Below, in pieces: positions 1 to 6,414 of a stretch of DNA of 9,015 nt; within the stretch, counting starts at the first letter, position 1, and each line of letters begins with the position of its first letter. Below the pieces are notes generated by a model. That model did no database searches. It saw only the letters and a list, made by a program, of their open reading frames with translations, and was not told the origin of the DNA. The position numbers and the translations under genes are program-made. Origin of the DNA: an uncultured Bacteroidales bacterium (GTDB lineage Bacteria > Bacteroidota > Bacteroidia > Bacteroidales > UBA932). The DNA is taken from the NCBI GenBank assembly GCA_946408295.1, contig CAMJRT010000038.1, forward strand, positions 1 to 9,015, read 5' to 3'.

Positions 1-69
1 CTCGTCACCCGCAAAGACTACCTCAAACGCATCGCGGCCTCCTCTACGCCATCCCCCGCTCAACCTTGA
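1..69 (+). CDS. Possible 3' end of a plus-strand gene (partial)
   Basis: Frame 1 is open from the window edge to a TGA at 67-69. It encodes 22 residues, LVTRKDYLKRIAAS followed by a Ser/Pro/Ala-rich tail. Codons end mainly in C or G, as in the plus-strand surE and lpxB genes, and the charged/aliphatic pattern resembles a helical protein C-terminus. It would converge on the DjlA-like gene and overlap its last 26 bases. No family can be named from so short a tail, and the open frame could be chance. The other frames here give only shadows of the DjlA-like gene or very short ORFs. Confidence 0.35.
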   Translation, partial: LVTRKDYLKRIAASSTPSPAQP

Positions 70-784
70 CAGCGTCGTAAGCCTCCTGAATTTGACGAAA
101 CTTCTCCGTCGCGGCCTTCTGGACATCCGGCCCCAGCGTGGCGACCTTGTCCGGATGATATTTCATCGCCATCCGCCGATAAGCCTTGCGCACCTCCTCA
201 TCCGTTGCCGAAGGGGATACTTCCAGCACTTTATACGCAAAATTCGTCTCCTTGTAGAACATCGCGACCACCGAAGAAATATCGCCCTCCGATAGTCCAA
301 TCACTGAACCGATCGCCTCAAGGACCGATTTTTCGCTCTTGGAAAACTCCCCGTCCGCATTCGCAATCTGCGCCAGATAATGCAGCAACTGCAGACGCTG
401 CGAATAGTTCATATGCTGCGCAATCTGCGGTCCCACCTGATAGATGTTCACATCCTGCGAGACAAACTGATTCAGCAGCCGCATCGCCTCATCCGCCGAG
501 GCGGAGCCAAAATTCTGACGAATGAAATTCCGCACATAATCCAGTTCCGACTGGCGCGTCTTGCCATCCGCCTTGATAATCGCCGCGGAAAGCACCAGCA
601 GACTCACCAGAAAACTGTTTCTTTGCTCCGTCTGCGAATAGCCGCCCCGACCGCGTCCGCCAACAGTCGGAGCGTCATTGTCAGACCCCTCAAACAGAGA
701 ACCCACCCAATATGCGAGCAAACCGCCGATGGGACCGAACAACACCCATCCGAGCACACCGCCCACCCATTTAGCCGCACCCAT
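44..784 (-). CDS. DjlA-like protein: N-terminal membrane segment, TerB domain, C-terminal J-domain
   Basis: This is a 246-residue co-chaperone-like protein. Residues about 5-30 are a Gly-rich hydrophobic segment (GGVLGWVLFGPIGGLLAYW), matching the N-terminal membrane anchor of DjlA. Residues about 55-170 form a TerB-type helical domain with the two paired acidic motifs KADGKT (71-76) and NADGEFS (142-148). Residues about 182-246 are a J-domain with the diagnostic H210-P211-D212 and the helix IV-like KFRQIQEAYDAV. Family knowledge: the HPD motif stimulates the ATPase of DnaK/Hsp70, so this protein probably recruits Hsp70 to the inner membrane. The frame is open further upstream, but the ATG at 782-784 is chosen because the anchor begins there, an AGGA lies 10 bases upstream, and a longer start would overlap the DJ-1 gene by 133 bases. 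It is the last gene of the minus-strand cluster, 14 bases after the DJ-1 gene, and ends in TAG. It is shorter than E. coli DjlA (about 270 residues). The TerB name does not imply tellurite resistance. Confidence 0.88.
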   Translation of the reverse strand: MGAAKWVGGVLGWVLFGPIGGLLAYWVGSLFEGSDNDAPTVGGRGRGGYSQTEQRNSFLVSLLVLSAAIIKADGKTRQSELDYVRNFIRQNFGSASADEAMRLLNQFVSQDVNIYQVGPQIAQHMNYSQRLQLLHYLAQIANADGEFSKSEKSVLEAIGSVIGLSEGDISSVVAMFYKETNFAYKVLEVSPSATDEEVRKAYRRMAMKYHPDKVATLGPDVQKAATEKFRQIQEAYDAVKVERGMA

Positions 785-798
785 AACCGAATCCTGTC

Positions 799-1416
799 TT
801 AACAAACCATCATTCCCCGACGAAGCGTCTCCACCGCTCCCGGACCTACAAACAGGGAAGCCAGCGCATAAGCAAACGCCATCGCCGCACCCGGCCCGTT
901 CGCCGTCACCAGATTGGCATCGGTGACACACGGAACACCCTCGTGGACGGCTCCGAGCGCCAGAGGACTTTTCTCGCAGCCCGGATAACAGGTAAACCTA
1001 CGACCGGCGATGCCCGGCAGTCCTTTCGCCTGCAGCCATTCATCAAGAACGGGCAACACCGTACCCGGTGCCGCACAAATGGCCCCGAGCAGGCCCCCCT
1101 TGCTGAAATGCTCGGCCGCAATCGTCATCAAAGGCTCGCAAGTCGCCAGATTGACCGCACCCGGAATCCCCCCGGGAAACACCAGCAGGCACCTGGAAGG
1201 CTCCATCCGGGACGCCTCCTCTTTCCACTGCGTCAGAAAGGCATCCAAGGTCATATCGGCCATCACTTTGATTCCGTGGGCGGAAGGAACGGCCGGGGAA
1301 TCAGAAATCGACACGAGGTTCACCCCTTTGATGCTTCTGCGAAGGACATCGGACGGGCAGATGGCTTCGATTTCCTCAAAGCCGTCGGCAAGAAAGACAT
1401 AAGCAAGTGTTTTCAT
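799..1416 (-). CDS. DJ-1/PfpI (ThiJ/YajL-like) family protein
   Basis: This 205-residue cytosolic protein has the DJ-1/PfpI flavodoxin-like fold. The N-terminus MKTLAYVFLADGFEEIEA carries the conserved acidic residue (E17, equivalent to DJ-1 Glu18). PGG at 81-83 and GAICAAPGTVL with C114 at the nucleophile elbow are clear, as are the FTCYPG segment (141-146) and the VTANGPGAA helix start (170-178). Family knowledge: DJ-1/YajL members are linked to oxidative-stress protection, glyoxalase-like activity and chaperone activity, and which applies here cannot be read from sequence. Older pipelines label such genes thiJ or 4-methyl-5-thiazole monophosphate biosynthesis, which is misleading. The second C-rich strand has Tyr where human DJ-1 has His126, as usual in bacterial members. 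It lies 22 bases after the transporter gene. That gap is very AT-rich and has no purine-rich Shine-Dalgarno, a common situation in Bacteroidota. Confidence 0.9.
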   Translation of the reverse strand: MKTLAYVFLADGFEEIEAICPSDVLRRSIKGVNLVSISDSPAVPSAHGIKVMADMTLDAFLTQWKEEASRMEPSRCLLVFPGGIPGAVNLATCEPLMTIAAEHFSKGGLLGAICAAPGTVLPVLDEWLQAKGLPGIAGRRFTCYPGCEKSPLALGAVHEGVPCVTDANLVTANGPGAAMAFAYALASLFVGPGAVETLRRGMMVC

Positions 1417-1438
1417 ATCATAGTCAAATAATTATAAA
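1417..1438 (-). promoter_or_regulatory. AT-rich leader before the DJ-1 gene, possible weak internal promoter or A/T translation enhancer
   Basis: The 22-base gap between the transporter stop and the DJ-1 start is almost entirely A/T and is the longest gap inside the minus-strand cluster. On the coding strand it reads TTTATAATTATTTGACTATG and onward. It contains TATAAT and a TATTTG, but not a true TAnnTTTG box, and there is no Shine-Dalgarno. Bacteroidota often use A/T-rich unstructured leaders for translation start, which is the simpler explanation. Confidence 0.25.
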
Positions 1439-2416
1439 TCAATGCAACAAGTTCCGTACCATCGAAAGAAAAGCCGGATCGGAACCGAACAATATCAATA
1501 AAATAGCGACCAGCAGCAGGCCCAGCGCCAACGCCTTGCGGCCGATATTCCGCTCCCGCAGAAAGACAGCTCCCAGCAAGAAAGTCACCACCACCGACAA
1601 ACGCCGCGTAATGGAGATGACAGAGAGCAGGGCTCCCTCTTGATGGAGCGCCATATAATAGAAGAAATCCGCCCCTGAAATAAACAGAGAAATCAAAAGA
1701 AGGTTCACATCAAAGACGAAAGGCTGAGATGCCTCCCGCGCCAACAGGCCGGAGGCCCCTTCCGTTCTCGAAGCCGGGCGTACACCCGAAGCAGAAAGAC
1801 GGACCCATCGACGCAAAACACAGAAAAGAGCAACCATCAAAAGCGCGATATACAGATTGGTGTGGCTCAACACATAGGCCGGGGGCATCGCCCGCATAAT
1901 CCATTTGTCCCACAAAGCACTGGCCACGCCGGAAAGGACGGACACGGCCATATACCCCACACCTTTGCTGTGCGTAAAACGAATCCCCTCGCGCGAAGAC
2001 GCCGCCGAAAGCATAAAAAACGCCACGAACGACGCCACGACGCCGACCATCTGCCAGCCGTTCAGCCGCTCTCCCATAAAAAGCACGGAAAACAGCACCA
2101 CCAGGACCGGCCGCATCGCTTTGAGCGTTCCCGCCGTCGTCAGGGGCAGATATTTCAGCGCCGCCAGGCCGGTAAGCCAGGAAACCGTCACAATCAACGC
2201 CTTCAGGACCAGCCGCCACTCCCCCTGCCAAGGCACAAAAGCGCCCCCGGAAAAAGGTTCGTATCCCGTCACCAGAAAAGGCAGTGTCATCAGCGCCGAC
2301 AGCACCGTCGTCACCGTCAGCACCATCAGCACCGAATTTTTGTTCAGCGCGATTTTCTTGACGAAATCATAAGCCCCCAGCAACAAGGCGGATGCGAAAG
2401 CCCATTCAATCCACAT
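1439..2416 (-). CDS. DMT-superfamily (EamA domain) membrane transporter
   Basis: This is a 325-residue, highly hydrophobic inner-membrane protein with about ten membrane segments in two EamA repeats (about 1-138 and 152-312). The end of each repeat shows the family pattern of a membrane helix running into a Gly-Glu-Arg or Arg-Glu-Arg turn: LFMGERLNGWQMVGVV (112-127) and VFLRERNIGRKALALG (284-299). Family knowledge: EamA transporters are mostly small-metabolite exporters; the substrate cannot be predicted. A charged Ser/Ala/Arg linker at about 203-236 between repeats makes it somewhat longer than the usual 290-300 residues. The ATG follows the DUF4435 stop by 3 bases, and GGAGG lies 11 bases upstream inside the previous gene, so translation is probably coupled. 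Ends in TGA. Confidence 0.88.
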   Translation of the reverse strand: MWIEWAFASALLLGAYDFVKKIALNKNSVLMVLTVTTVLSALMTLPFLVTGYEPFSGGAFVPWQGEWRLVLKALIVTVSWLTGLAALKYLPLTTAGTLKAMRPVLVVLFSVLFMGERLNGWQMVGVVASFVAFFMLSAASSREGIRFTHSKGVGYMAVSVLSGVASALWDKWIMRAMPPAYVLSHTNLYIALLMVALFCVLRRWVRLSASGVRPASRTEGASGLLAREASQPFVFDVNLLLISLFISGADFFYYMALHQEGALLSVISITRRLSVVVTFLLGAVFLRERNIGRKALALGLLLVAILLILFGSDPAFLSMVRNLLH

Positions 2417-2419
2417 ATG

Positions 2420-3265
2420 CTAAAACGCCTCCATATCTTGTTGTATCTTCTTCTGCTCCTTGTAGTCGGCCCTCGGACAAGCCCGCAACAAAACATCCTG
2501 CTCAAACTGGCTGTGGGAACAATTGCACAAGACCAGTCCCAAATGACAGACCTGGTCAAAGATATTGTGCCCCCGGAAATGCAGGTACACATTGTCGGGC
2601 GTGAGACCGCGCCGGGCCGCCTTGTCAAGCCACTCCTGCGGAATGTAATCTCCCGCACCCGGCAAAGCGGCGAGATTGCGCCGGATCCGCTGCAAATACA
2701 ACCGCGCGCCCTTATACAAGGAAGCCTTTTTCTGCTGCATCGAAAGGCATTGTCCGATCTGCTGCATCGTCGCCTTGGGCTCGCTTCCGGCATACAGCAT
2801 ACGCACGAAAGGCTTATAGAGCAAGTGGGATAAGTTGCGAAGAAAATCGCGGAAATCAAACTCGGCGGCCGCCCGCGGAAAAACGGAAGCCATACGAGCC
2901 TGCAAACCTTCCGACCAGCAGTAATGATTCTCCCAGGAATAACAATAGGTCTGCAAGATGAAATGCCGGATGTTGTAAGCACCCGAATAGAAAGAGCGCA
3001 GATCCGAATCAATGCAGATCAAGAAGCGCTCCGACAAATACGGACGGTACAACAGACATTGGCACACCCCGCTGGTATTTCCCCCGCTCCGGCTCCGGCT
3101 ATGATAAATGTAATGGTACCGGCCGGGACGGTAACGCTGGAACATCGTATCCCAGAAAAGCACATCCGCCTCCGCCTCCAAATGGACGCTGGCCCGTATC
3201 CTCCTGTCAATAAGGGGAATATTAGCAAAATACTCCGCCTGTTCCCTGATGTGGTCGTGCGCCAT
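2420..3265 (-). CDS. DUF4435 (TOPRIM-like) protein, AriB-like partner of the adjacent ATPase
   Basis: This 281-residue protein has the landmarks of the DUF4435/TOPRIM-like family. An early acidic motif HLEAEADVLFW (28-38; E30/E32) stands where the family usually has VEGxxDxxFW. FLICIDSDLRSF (81-92) supplies the DxD pair D86/D88 after a hydrophobic strand. YCYSWENHYC (107-116) matches the conserved Y-S-x-E-N motif, and LHFRGHNIFDQ (228-238) the late basic/glycine motif. Family knowledge: DUF4435 proteins pair with AAA/ABC ATPases. In PARIS defence the AriB member is a TOPRIM nuclease controlled by the AriA ATPase. By inference this is a metal-dependent nuclease-type effector. The start at 3263-3265 is 2 bases after the ATPase stop; the open frame continues upstream only across the ATPase gene. 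It has ten Cys and many Arg/His/Tyr, unlike its neighbours. There is no frameshift or stop, so it is intact although its ATPase partner is interrupted. Ends in TAG. Confidence 0.78.
   Translation of the reverse strand: MAHDHIREQAEYFANIPLIDRRIRASVHLEAEADVLFWDTMFQRYRPGRYHYIYHSRSRSGGNTSGVCQCLLYRPYLSERFLICIDSDLRSFYSGAYNIRHFILQTYCYSWENHYCWSEGLQARMASVFPRAAAEFDFRDFLRNLSHLLYKPFVRMLYAGSEPKATMQQIGQCLSMQQKKASLYKGARLYLQRIRRNLAALPGAGDYIPQEWLDKAARRGLTPDNVYLHFRGHNIFDQVCHLGLVLCNCSHSQFEQDVLLRACPRADYKEQKKIQQDMEAF
2428..2432 (-). promoter_or_regulatory. Shine-Dalgarno-like GGAGG for the EamA transporter
   Basis: The coding strand reads GGAGG, then 11 bases, then the ATG at 2414-2416. It lies in the last codons of the DUF4435 gene. 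It is the best Shine-Dalgarno match at any start in this window, though the spacing is a little long. Confidence 0.45.
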
Positions 3266-3267
3266 TT

Positions 3268-3534
3268 CTACCCTTGAACCTCTATATCCTCGAAATAAAC
3301 GACCTTGTCGCCCCAGCCGCTGCTGAAAATGCTGGGCGAATGGGAAGTGATGAAAAGTTGTGTCTGCGGATTGAGCCGCTGAATCACATCGATAATCTGG
3401 CGCTGCCAACTGATGTGCAACGAAACTTCCGGTTCGTCCAAAAATACGACGGCCGGCCCTCCTTGCGTCAAAAACACGCGCAAAATAATGAGCAGCAACT
3501 GTTTTTCTCCTGTCGAGAGTTTGGAAAAGCCCAA
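3268..3534 (-). CDS. C-terminal ATPase half, possibly made by re-initiation at a TTG
   Basis: If the TAG is real, the downstream half could be translated separately. A TTG at 3532-3534 lies one codon after the stop (TAG-ACC-TTG) and would begin an 88-residue polypeptide carrying the ABC signature, Walker B and switch His, ending in TAG at 3268-3270. There is no convincing Shine-Dalgarno in front of it. Continued translation here would also favour coupling to the DUF4435 gene, which starts 2 bases after this stop. This is a hypothesis; the coding content of the half is certain, the separate start is not. Confidence 0.3.
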   Translation of the reverse strand: MGFSKLSTGEKQLLLIILRVFLTQGGPAVVFLDEPEVSLHISWQRQIIDVIQRLNPQTQLFITSHSPSIFSSGWGDKVVYFEDIEVQG

Positions 3535-3537
3535 GGT

Positions 3538-3540
3538 CTA
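3538..3540 (-). other. In-frame amber (TAG) codon inside the ATPase gene
   Basis: The coding strand reads TAT-CAG-GCC-GGA-TAG-ACC-TTG-GGC. Frame and homology-like sequence continue without a shift on both sides. TAG also ends the DjlA-like, DUF4435 and ATPase genes and the gene upstream of adk, so general reassignment of TAG to an amino acid in this genome is unlikely. Confidence 0.9.
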
Positions 3541-3946
3541 TCCGGCCTGATAAAAGACCAGTTCCCCCTTCTCCACGCCGACCTTCTTGGCCGTACCGGC
3601 AAACAAATCGTCCAGCAAGTCTATCACCTGTTGGAAAGCCTCGCCGCGCGAGAGCGCCAGGGGCAGATAGGCTCCGATACCGTTCAGCAAGGCGTCCAAA
3701 GGCCGAAGCAGCACCAGGGAAACACCGGCCGGCAATTCGGAGGGTTCCGCCTGCGCTTCCACATAGTTGGGCGCCTCGACGGAACTCTTCTGATAGTACT
3801 CATACATCAGGTTGAGCATCGTGCTCTTGCCGCAACCGTTCACGCCGACCAAAATGTTGATGTCCGGATGAATCTCTTTCCAAACAATGTTTTTGAAGCC
3901 CCAAAGGCCCCTTACAAAAAAAGAACGAATCATTGCTTCCATATTG

Positions 3947-6373
3947 TCAAAAATCATAACCTATTCCTACATATACCCCCACCCGGTGGTCGATGCTGTT
4001 CCAGTTGACACCCGCCCGCAAAGGTCCCATAAAAGTCTTGCGGGAATACTGCAAAGCGAAGCCGAAGGCAAAAGCGTTGTTGGTGGTACGGTAACTGAAC
4101 TCCTTGAAAAAGTTGGCCTGATGAAGGGTACATACCGATAAAGTCACAAAATTCTTCGTCAGAAAGCGCACGCGGAAATCCACATCCGCCGCCGTCATAA
4201 TGCGTTCAAACTGATTGACACCGTTGATACAGCAGAAAGGAATGTGGTGTGCCACCATCCTTCCGGGCACTAATCCGCCGGCATAATTGCGATGAACAAA
4301 CAGGATATTGTCATACCCTTCCGAAACAAAGCGGAAATGCAGAGAGGTCAACAAAGTGAAATAGGGTCCGATACTGGCCGCATCCTTGACCGAGACGGAG
4401 GCAATGTGATAAGGAGAAAAGCCATCCCGCACGATTCGCTCTTCTCCGTTTTGGTTAAACGAATGATTGCCGAACACAAATTGGTAATCCGCTTGCACGC
4501 ACACGCCGTCTTGCGGAAAATAACGGTCGTCGCGATTGTCAAATGAAAAATGCCCCAACGCCATATAATGGACATTCCAGTCTCGTTTGGAAAATCCCCG
4601 GAAATTATAATACGGGATATTGCCCGCATTCATTCCGGCATAGAGGTCGAAATAAGGAGAACGCCCGCTGCGCACCAGAAGGGTCAAATCGTTGGTCCAG
4701 AAACGGTAACGGTCTTCCTGACTCTCATCGCGGCTGCCCAGGTAAGAACGGTTGTGGGAATCGAAATCCGCATAACGCGTTTCCAGGGAAAGGCTGAGTT
4801 GGGGCCCCTTCAAGAAACGGTAGGCATATTCAAAACGGGCATAGGGATTGAGACCGATTTTGGCGCTGGCGTCAAAACGGGAACCGTAAAGACGATGGGC
4901 GCCCAAGCCCACATTCAAAGCGAGGGACACGATTTCTTCGGTATCCGCCCGAAGTCCCACGCCGAAATGATGGACCGGCCCCGGACTGCAACAGATTTCC
5001 AACTTATAGGGTTCCTGCGTGCCATGTACCTTCCAGGTGACTGTCTCATAGCAGCCCGTCGCATAGATTTCCGCCACAACCGCCTCTATATCAGACTTTT
5101 TATAGGGACGGCCGATGCCGATTTTCATCTTATCCCGGAAATAGCGCGTCTCATACGGGTCGAGGCCCTTGAATTCGATTTCGTTGAAAAAAATTCCCTC
5201 CCGACCCATATCCGTAGCCGCGCGCGCGTAGCGTGTTGTCCCGGGCGCTCCGGTCCGCTCGGCCACCTGTCGGAGTTCCATCGCGTGCTCGGCCGCTTCC
5301 GTATAGCCCCGTCGGATGATATCGGCGATATTGTCCTTTGAAAAACTGAGCATATTGTAGCCGAACATATCGGGATGGAGATAGACGTCAATGTTTTGCC
5401 GGTTGGCATCATAGGCATCCTGACTCATCACATTGATGCTCTGCATCATCACATCGAAAATGGTGTTGACATTCTTCTCGCTTTCGCTCGACTGGGACAG
5501 GTCCACGGCAATCACGATGTCGGCGCCCATCGCCCGGCACAAGTCCACGGGCATATTGTTGCGCGTACCCCCATCGATCAGCACCATTCCCTTTTTTCGC
5601 AAAGGCTTGAAAACAAACGGGATGCTCATCGTGGAACGCAAGGCATCCACCAACTCGCCCCGCACCTGGTTCTTCTCTTTGCCGGAGACCAGGTCGGTCG
5701 CCACGCAGAAAAAAGGGATGGGCAGGTTGCGGAATTCCAGACTGTCCTGATAGCCCACCGTCATCGCGCTGAGGGTATTTTGCACATTGAGTCCGTTGAG
5801 ATACCCGTCCGGCAGGCCGGCCCGGAAAATCGCAAACGGGTCATTGATTCCCATCTGTCCGGCAGGCGGCTGGGGCAAACCCGAGGCCAGGCGCTTGCGC
5901 CACACCTCTTTCTCGTAAAACCAGGGAATGCTCAGGTTGTAGGTATCCTTGTATTTCTTGTCCTGATAATTGATATAGGATTGCGGCACGCGGTCGCTCA
6001 TCATCACCGACCAATCCATCACGGTCAGCAGGGAGTCCAATTCGGCCGAGGTATAACCCAGCGCATACAGACCGCCGACCAGTCCGCCCATACTGGTGCC
6101 GGCAATCACGTCGATGGGAATGCCTTGTTCTTCCAAAAAACGCAACACACCCACGTGGGCGGCCCCCTTGGCCCCTCCGCCGGCCAGCACAAGCCCCACC
6201 GTGGGGCGCGTCTTGCGGATTTGGGCCATCTTTTCCCGCATCGCCATCACGGCCAGACTGTCCTCTTCTTCGTCCAAAGAGGGCAAAACAAAGAGCCGTT
6301 CACGGGCCGGAAGGCTGCCAAAGCCCGCCAGCAAAACGACAAAAGCAAACAAAAATATTTTCACCCGCGACAT
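3947..6373 (-). CDS. Patatin-like phospholipase with POTRA and C-terminal outer-membrane beta-barrel (type Vd-like)
   Basis: This is an 808-residue exported protein. Residues 1-23 form a signal peptide (MSRVKIFLFAFVVLLAGFG, cleavage near LPA-RE). The patatin domain spans about 55-355: GGGAKG oxyanion-hole loop (65-70), GTSMG nucleophile elbow with S94, and DGG with catalytic D267. A POTRA-like segment follows at about 393-462 (FFNEIEFKGLDPY to the lysine-rich turn). Residues about 468-808 are alternating-hydrophobicity strands of a surface-antigen/BamA-type barrel ending in YVGIGYDF, the terminal Phe used for Bam recognition. Family knowledge: this is the PlpD/FplA architecture, a lipid hydrolase displayed at or released from the outer membrane; Ser-Asp form the dyad. 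An in-frame ATG at 6433 is rejected because it overlaps surE and precedes the signal peptide with 20 polar residues. It is the first gene of the minus-strand cluster, directly upstream of the ATPase. All catalytic residues are present. The natural substrate is unknown. Confidence 0.92.
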   Translation of the reverse strand: MSRVKIFLFAFVVLLAGFGSLPARERLFVLPSLDEEEDSLAVMAMREKMAQIRKTRPTVGLVLAGGGAKGAAHVGVLRFLEEQGIPIDVIAGTSMGGLVGGLYALGYTSAELDSLLTVMDWSVMMSDRVPQSYINYQDKKYKDTYNLSIPWFYEKEVWRKRLASGLPQPPAGQMGINDPFAIFRAGLPDGYLNGLNVQNTLSAMTVGYQDSLEFRNLPIPFFCVATDLVSGKEKNQVRGELVDALRSTMSIPFVFKPLRKKGMVLIDGGTRNNMPVDLCRAMGADIVIAVDLSQSSESEKNVNTIFDVMMQSINVMSQDAYDANRQNIDVYLHPDMFGYNMLSFSKDNIADIIRRGYTEAAEHAMELRQVAERTGAPGTTRYARAATDMGREGIFFNEIEFKGLDPYETRYFRDKMKIGIGRPYKKSDIEAVVAEIYATGCYETVTWKVHGTQEPYKLEICCSPGPVHHFGVGLRADTEEIVSLALNVGLGAHRLYGSRFDASAKIGLNPYARFEYAYRFLKGPQLSLSLETRYADFDSHNRSYLGSRDESQEDRYRFWTNDLTLLVRSGRSPYFDLYAGMNAGNIPYYNFRGFSKRDWNVHYMALGHFSFDNRDDRYFPQDGVCVQADYQFVFGNHSFNQNGEERIVRDGFSPYHIASVSVKDAASIGPYFTLLTSLHFRFVSEGYDNILFVHRNYAGGLVPGRMVAHHIPFCCINGVNQFERIMTAADVDFRVRFLTKNFVTLSVCTLHQANFFKEFSYRTTNNAFAFGFALQYSRKTFMGPLRAGVNWNSIDHRVGVYVGIGYDF

Positions 6374-6376
6374 AGA

Positions 6377-6407
6377 CTGCGAATTTACATAATATTTCCT
6401 ACCTTTG
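6377..6407 (+). promoter_or_regulatory. Putative Bacteroidota-type promoter for surE-lpxB
   Basis: A perfect TAnnTTTG box (TACCTTTG) lies at 6400-6407, with a weak -33 candidate CTG (6377-6379; consensus TTG) 20 bases upstream. If the G of the box is at about -5, transcription would start near 6412, leaving a leader of only about 3 bases before the surE ATG at 6415. The box match and position are seen; the start site is inferred. Confidence 0.6.
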
Positions 6408-6410
6408 CAA
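6380..6410 (-). promoter_or_regulatory. Putative divergent promoter for the patatin-led operon
   Basis: On the minus strand, TTG (6408-6410) is followed after exactly 20 bases by TAAATTCG (6380-6387), one mismatch from TAnnTTTG. The box ends 6 bases before the patatin ATG at 6373, implying a near-leaderless transcript. The -33 TTG lies within a TTGCAA palindrome that overlaps the opposite promoter's -7 box. Confidence 0.42.
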
Positions 6411-6414
6411 GACG

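Larger units (their letters stand above)
3268..3942 (-). pseudogene. Small ABC/AAA-type ATPase (AriA/OLD-like), interrupted by one in-frame TAG
   Basis: Two open stretches in the same frame (3538-3942 and 3268-3537) make one ATPase of about 224 codons, separated only by a TAG at 3538-3540. The first part holds the N-terminal strand IRSFFVRGLWGFKNI and the Walker A motif GVNGCGKST (3820-3846). The second holds the ABC signature LSTGEKQ (3499-3519), Walker B VVFLDEPEVSLH with its catalytic Glu (about 3418-3450), and the switch His of SHSPSIF. Neither half alone can be a working ATPase. Changing TAG to CAG would restore GQTLGFSKLSTGEKQ, which looks like a normal family sequence, so a single C-to-T change is the simplest origin. 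The gene is about half the length of PARIS AriA, lacking a long inserted helical arm. The ATG at 3942 lies 4 bases after the patatin stop; ATGs at 3957 (overlapping patatin by 11) and 3933 are alternatives. The DUF4435 gene follows by 2 bases. Sequencing error or a functional split remain possible. Confidence 0.78.

Noticed and set aside
44..784. Tellurite-resistance gene
   Set aside because: Only a TerB fold is shared; the N-terminal anchor plus C-terminal HPD J-domain identify a DjlA-like co-chaperone.
2557..2564. TATCTTTG on the minus strand as an internal promoter for the EamA gene
   Set aside because: It matches TAnnTTTG but has no -33 TTG at the right distance and sits within coding sequence; several such matches are expected by chance in 9 kb.
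1862..2833. 323-codon plus-strand open frame
   Set aside because: It lies antisense to the EamA and DUF4435 genes and its translation is a low-complexity His/Gln/Arg-rich string with no domain, typical of a shadow of GC-rich coding sequence.
3538..3540. Genome-wide TAG recoding
   Set aside because: At least four other genes in the window end naturally in TAG at sensible positions next to the following gene's start or at a family-typical length.
4550..5341. 263-codon plus-strand open frame opposite the POTRA/barrel region
   Set aside because: It lies within the patatin-barrel gene and shows no recognisable domain.
3947..6373. Patatin as a CBASS-type phospholipase effector beside a defence pair
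   Set aside because: CBASS patatins are cytosolic and accompany a cyclic-nucleotide synthase; this one has a signal peptide, POTRA and barrel, and no such synthase is present.
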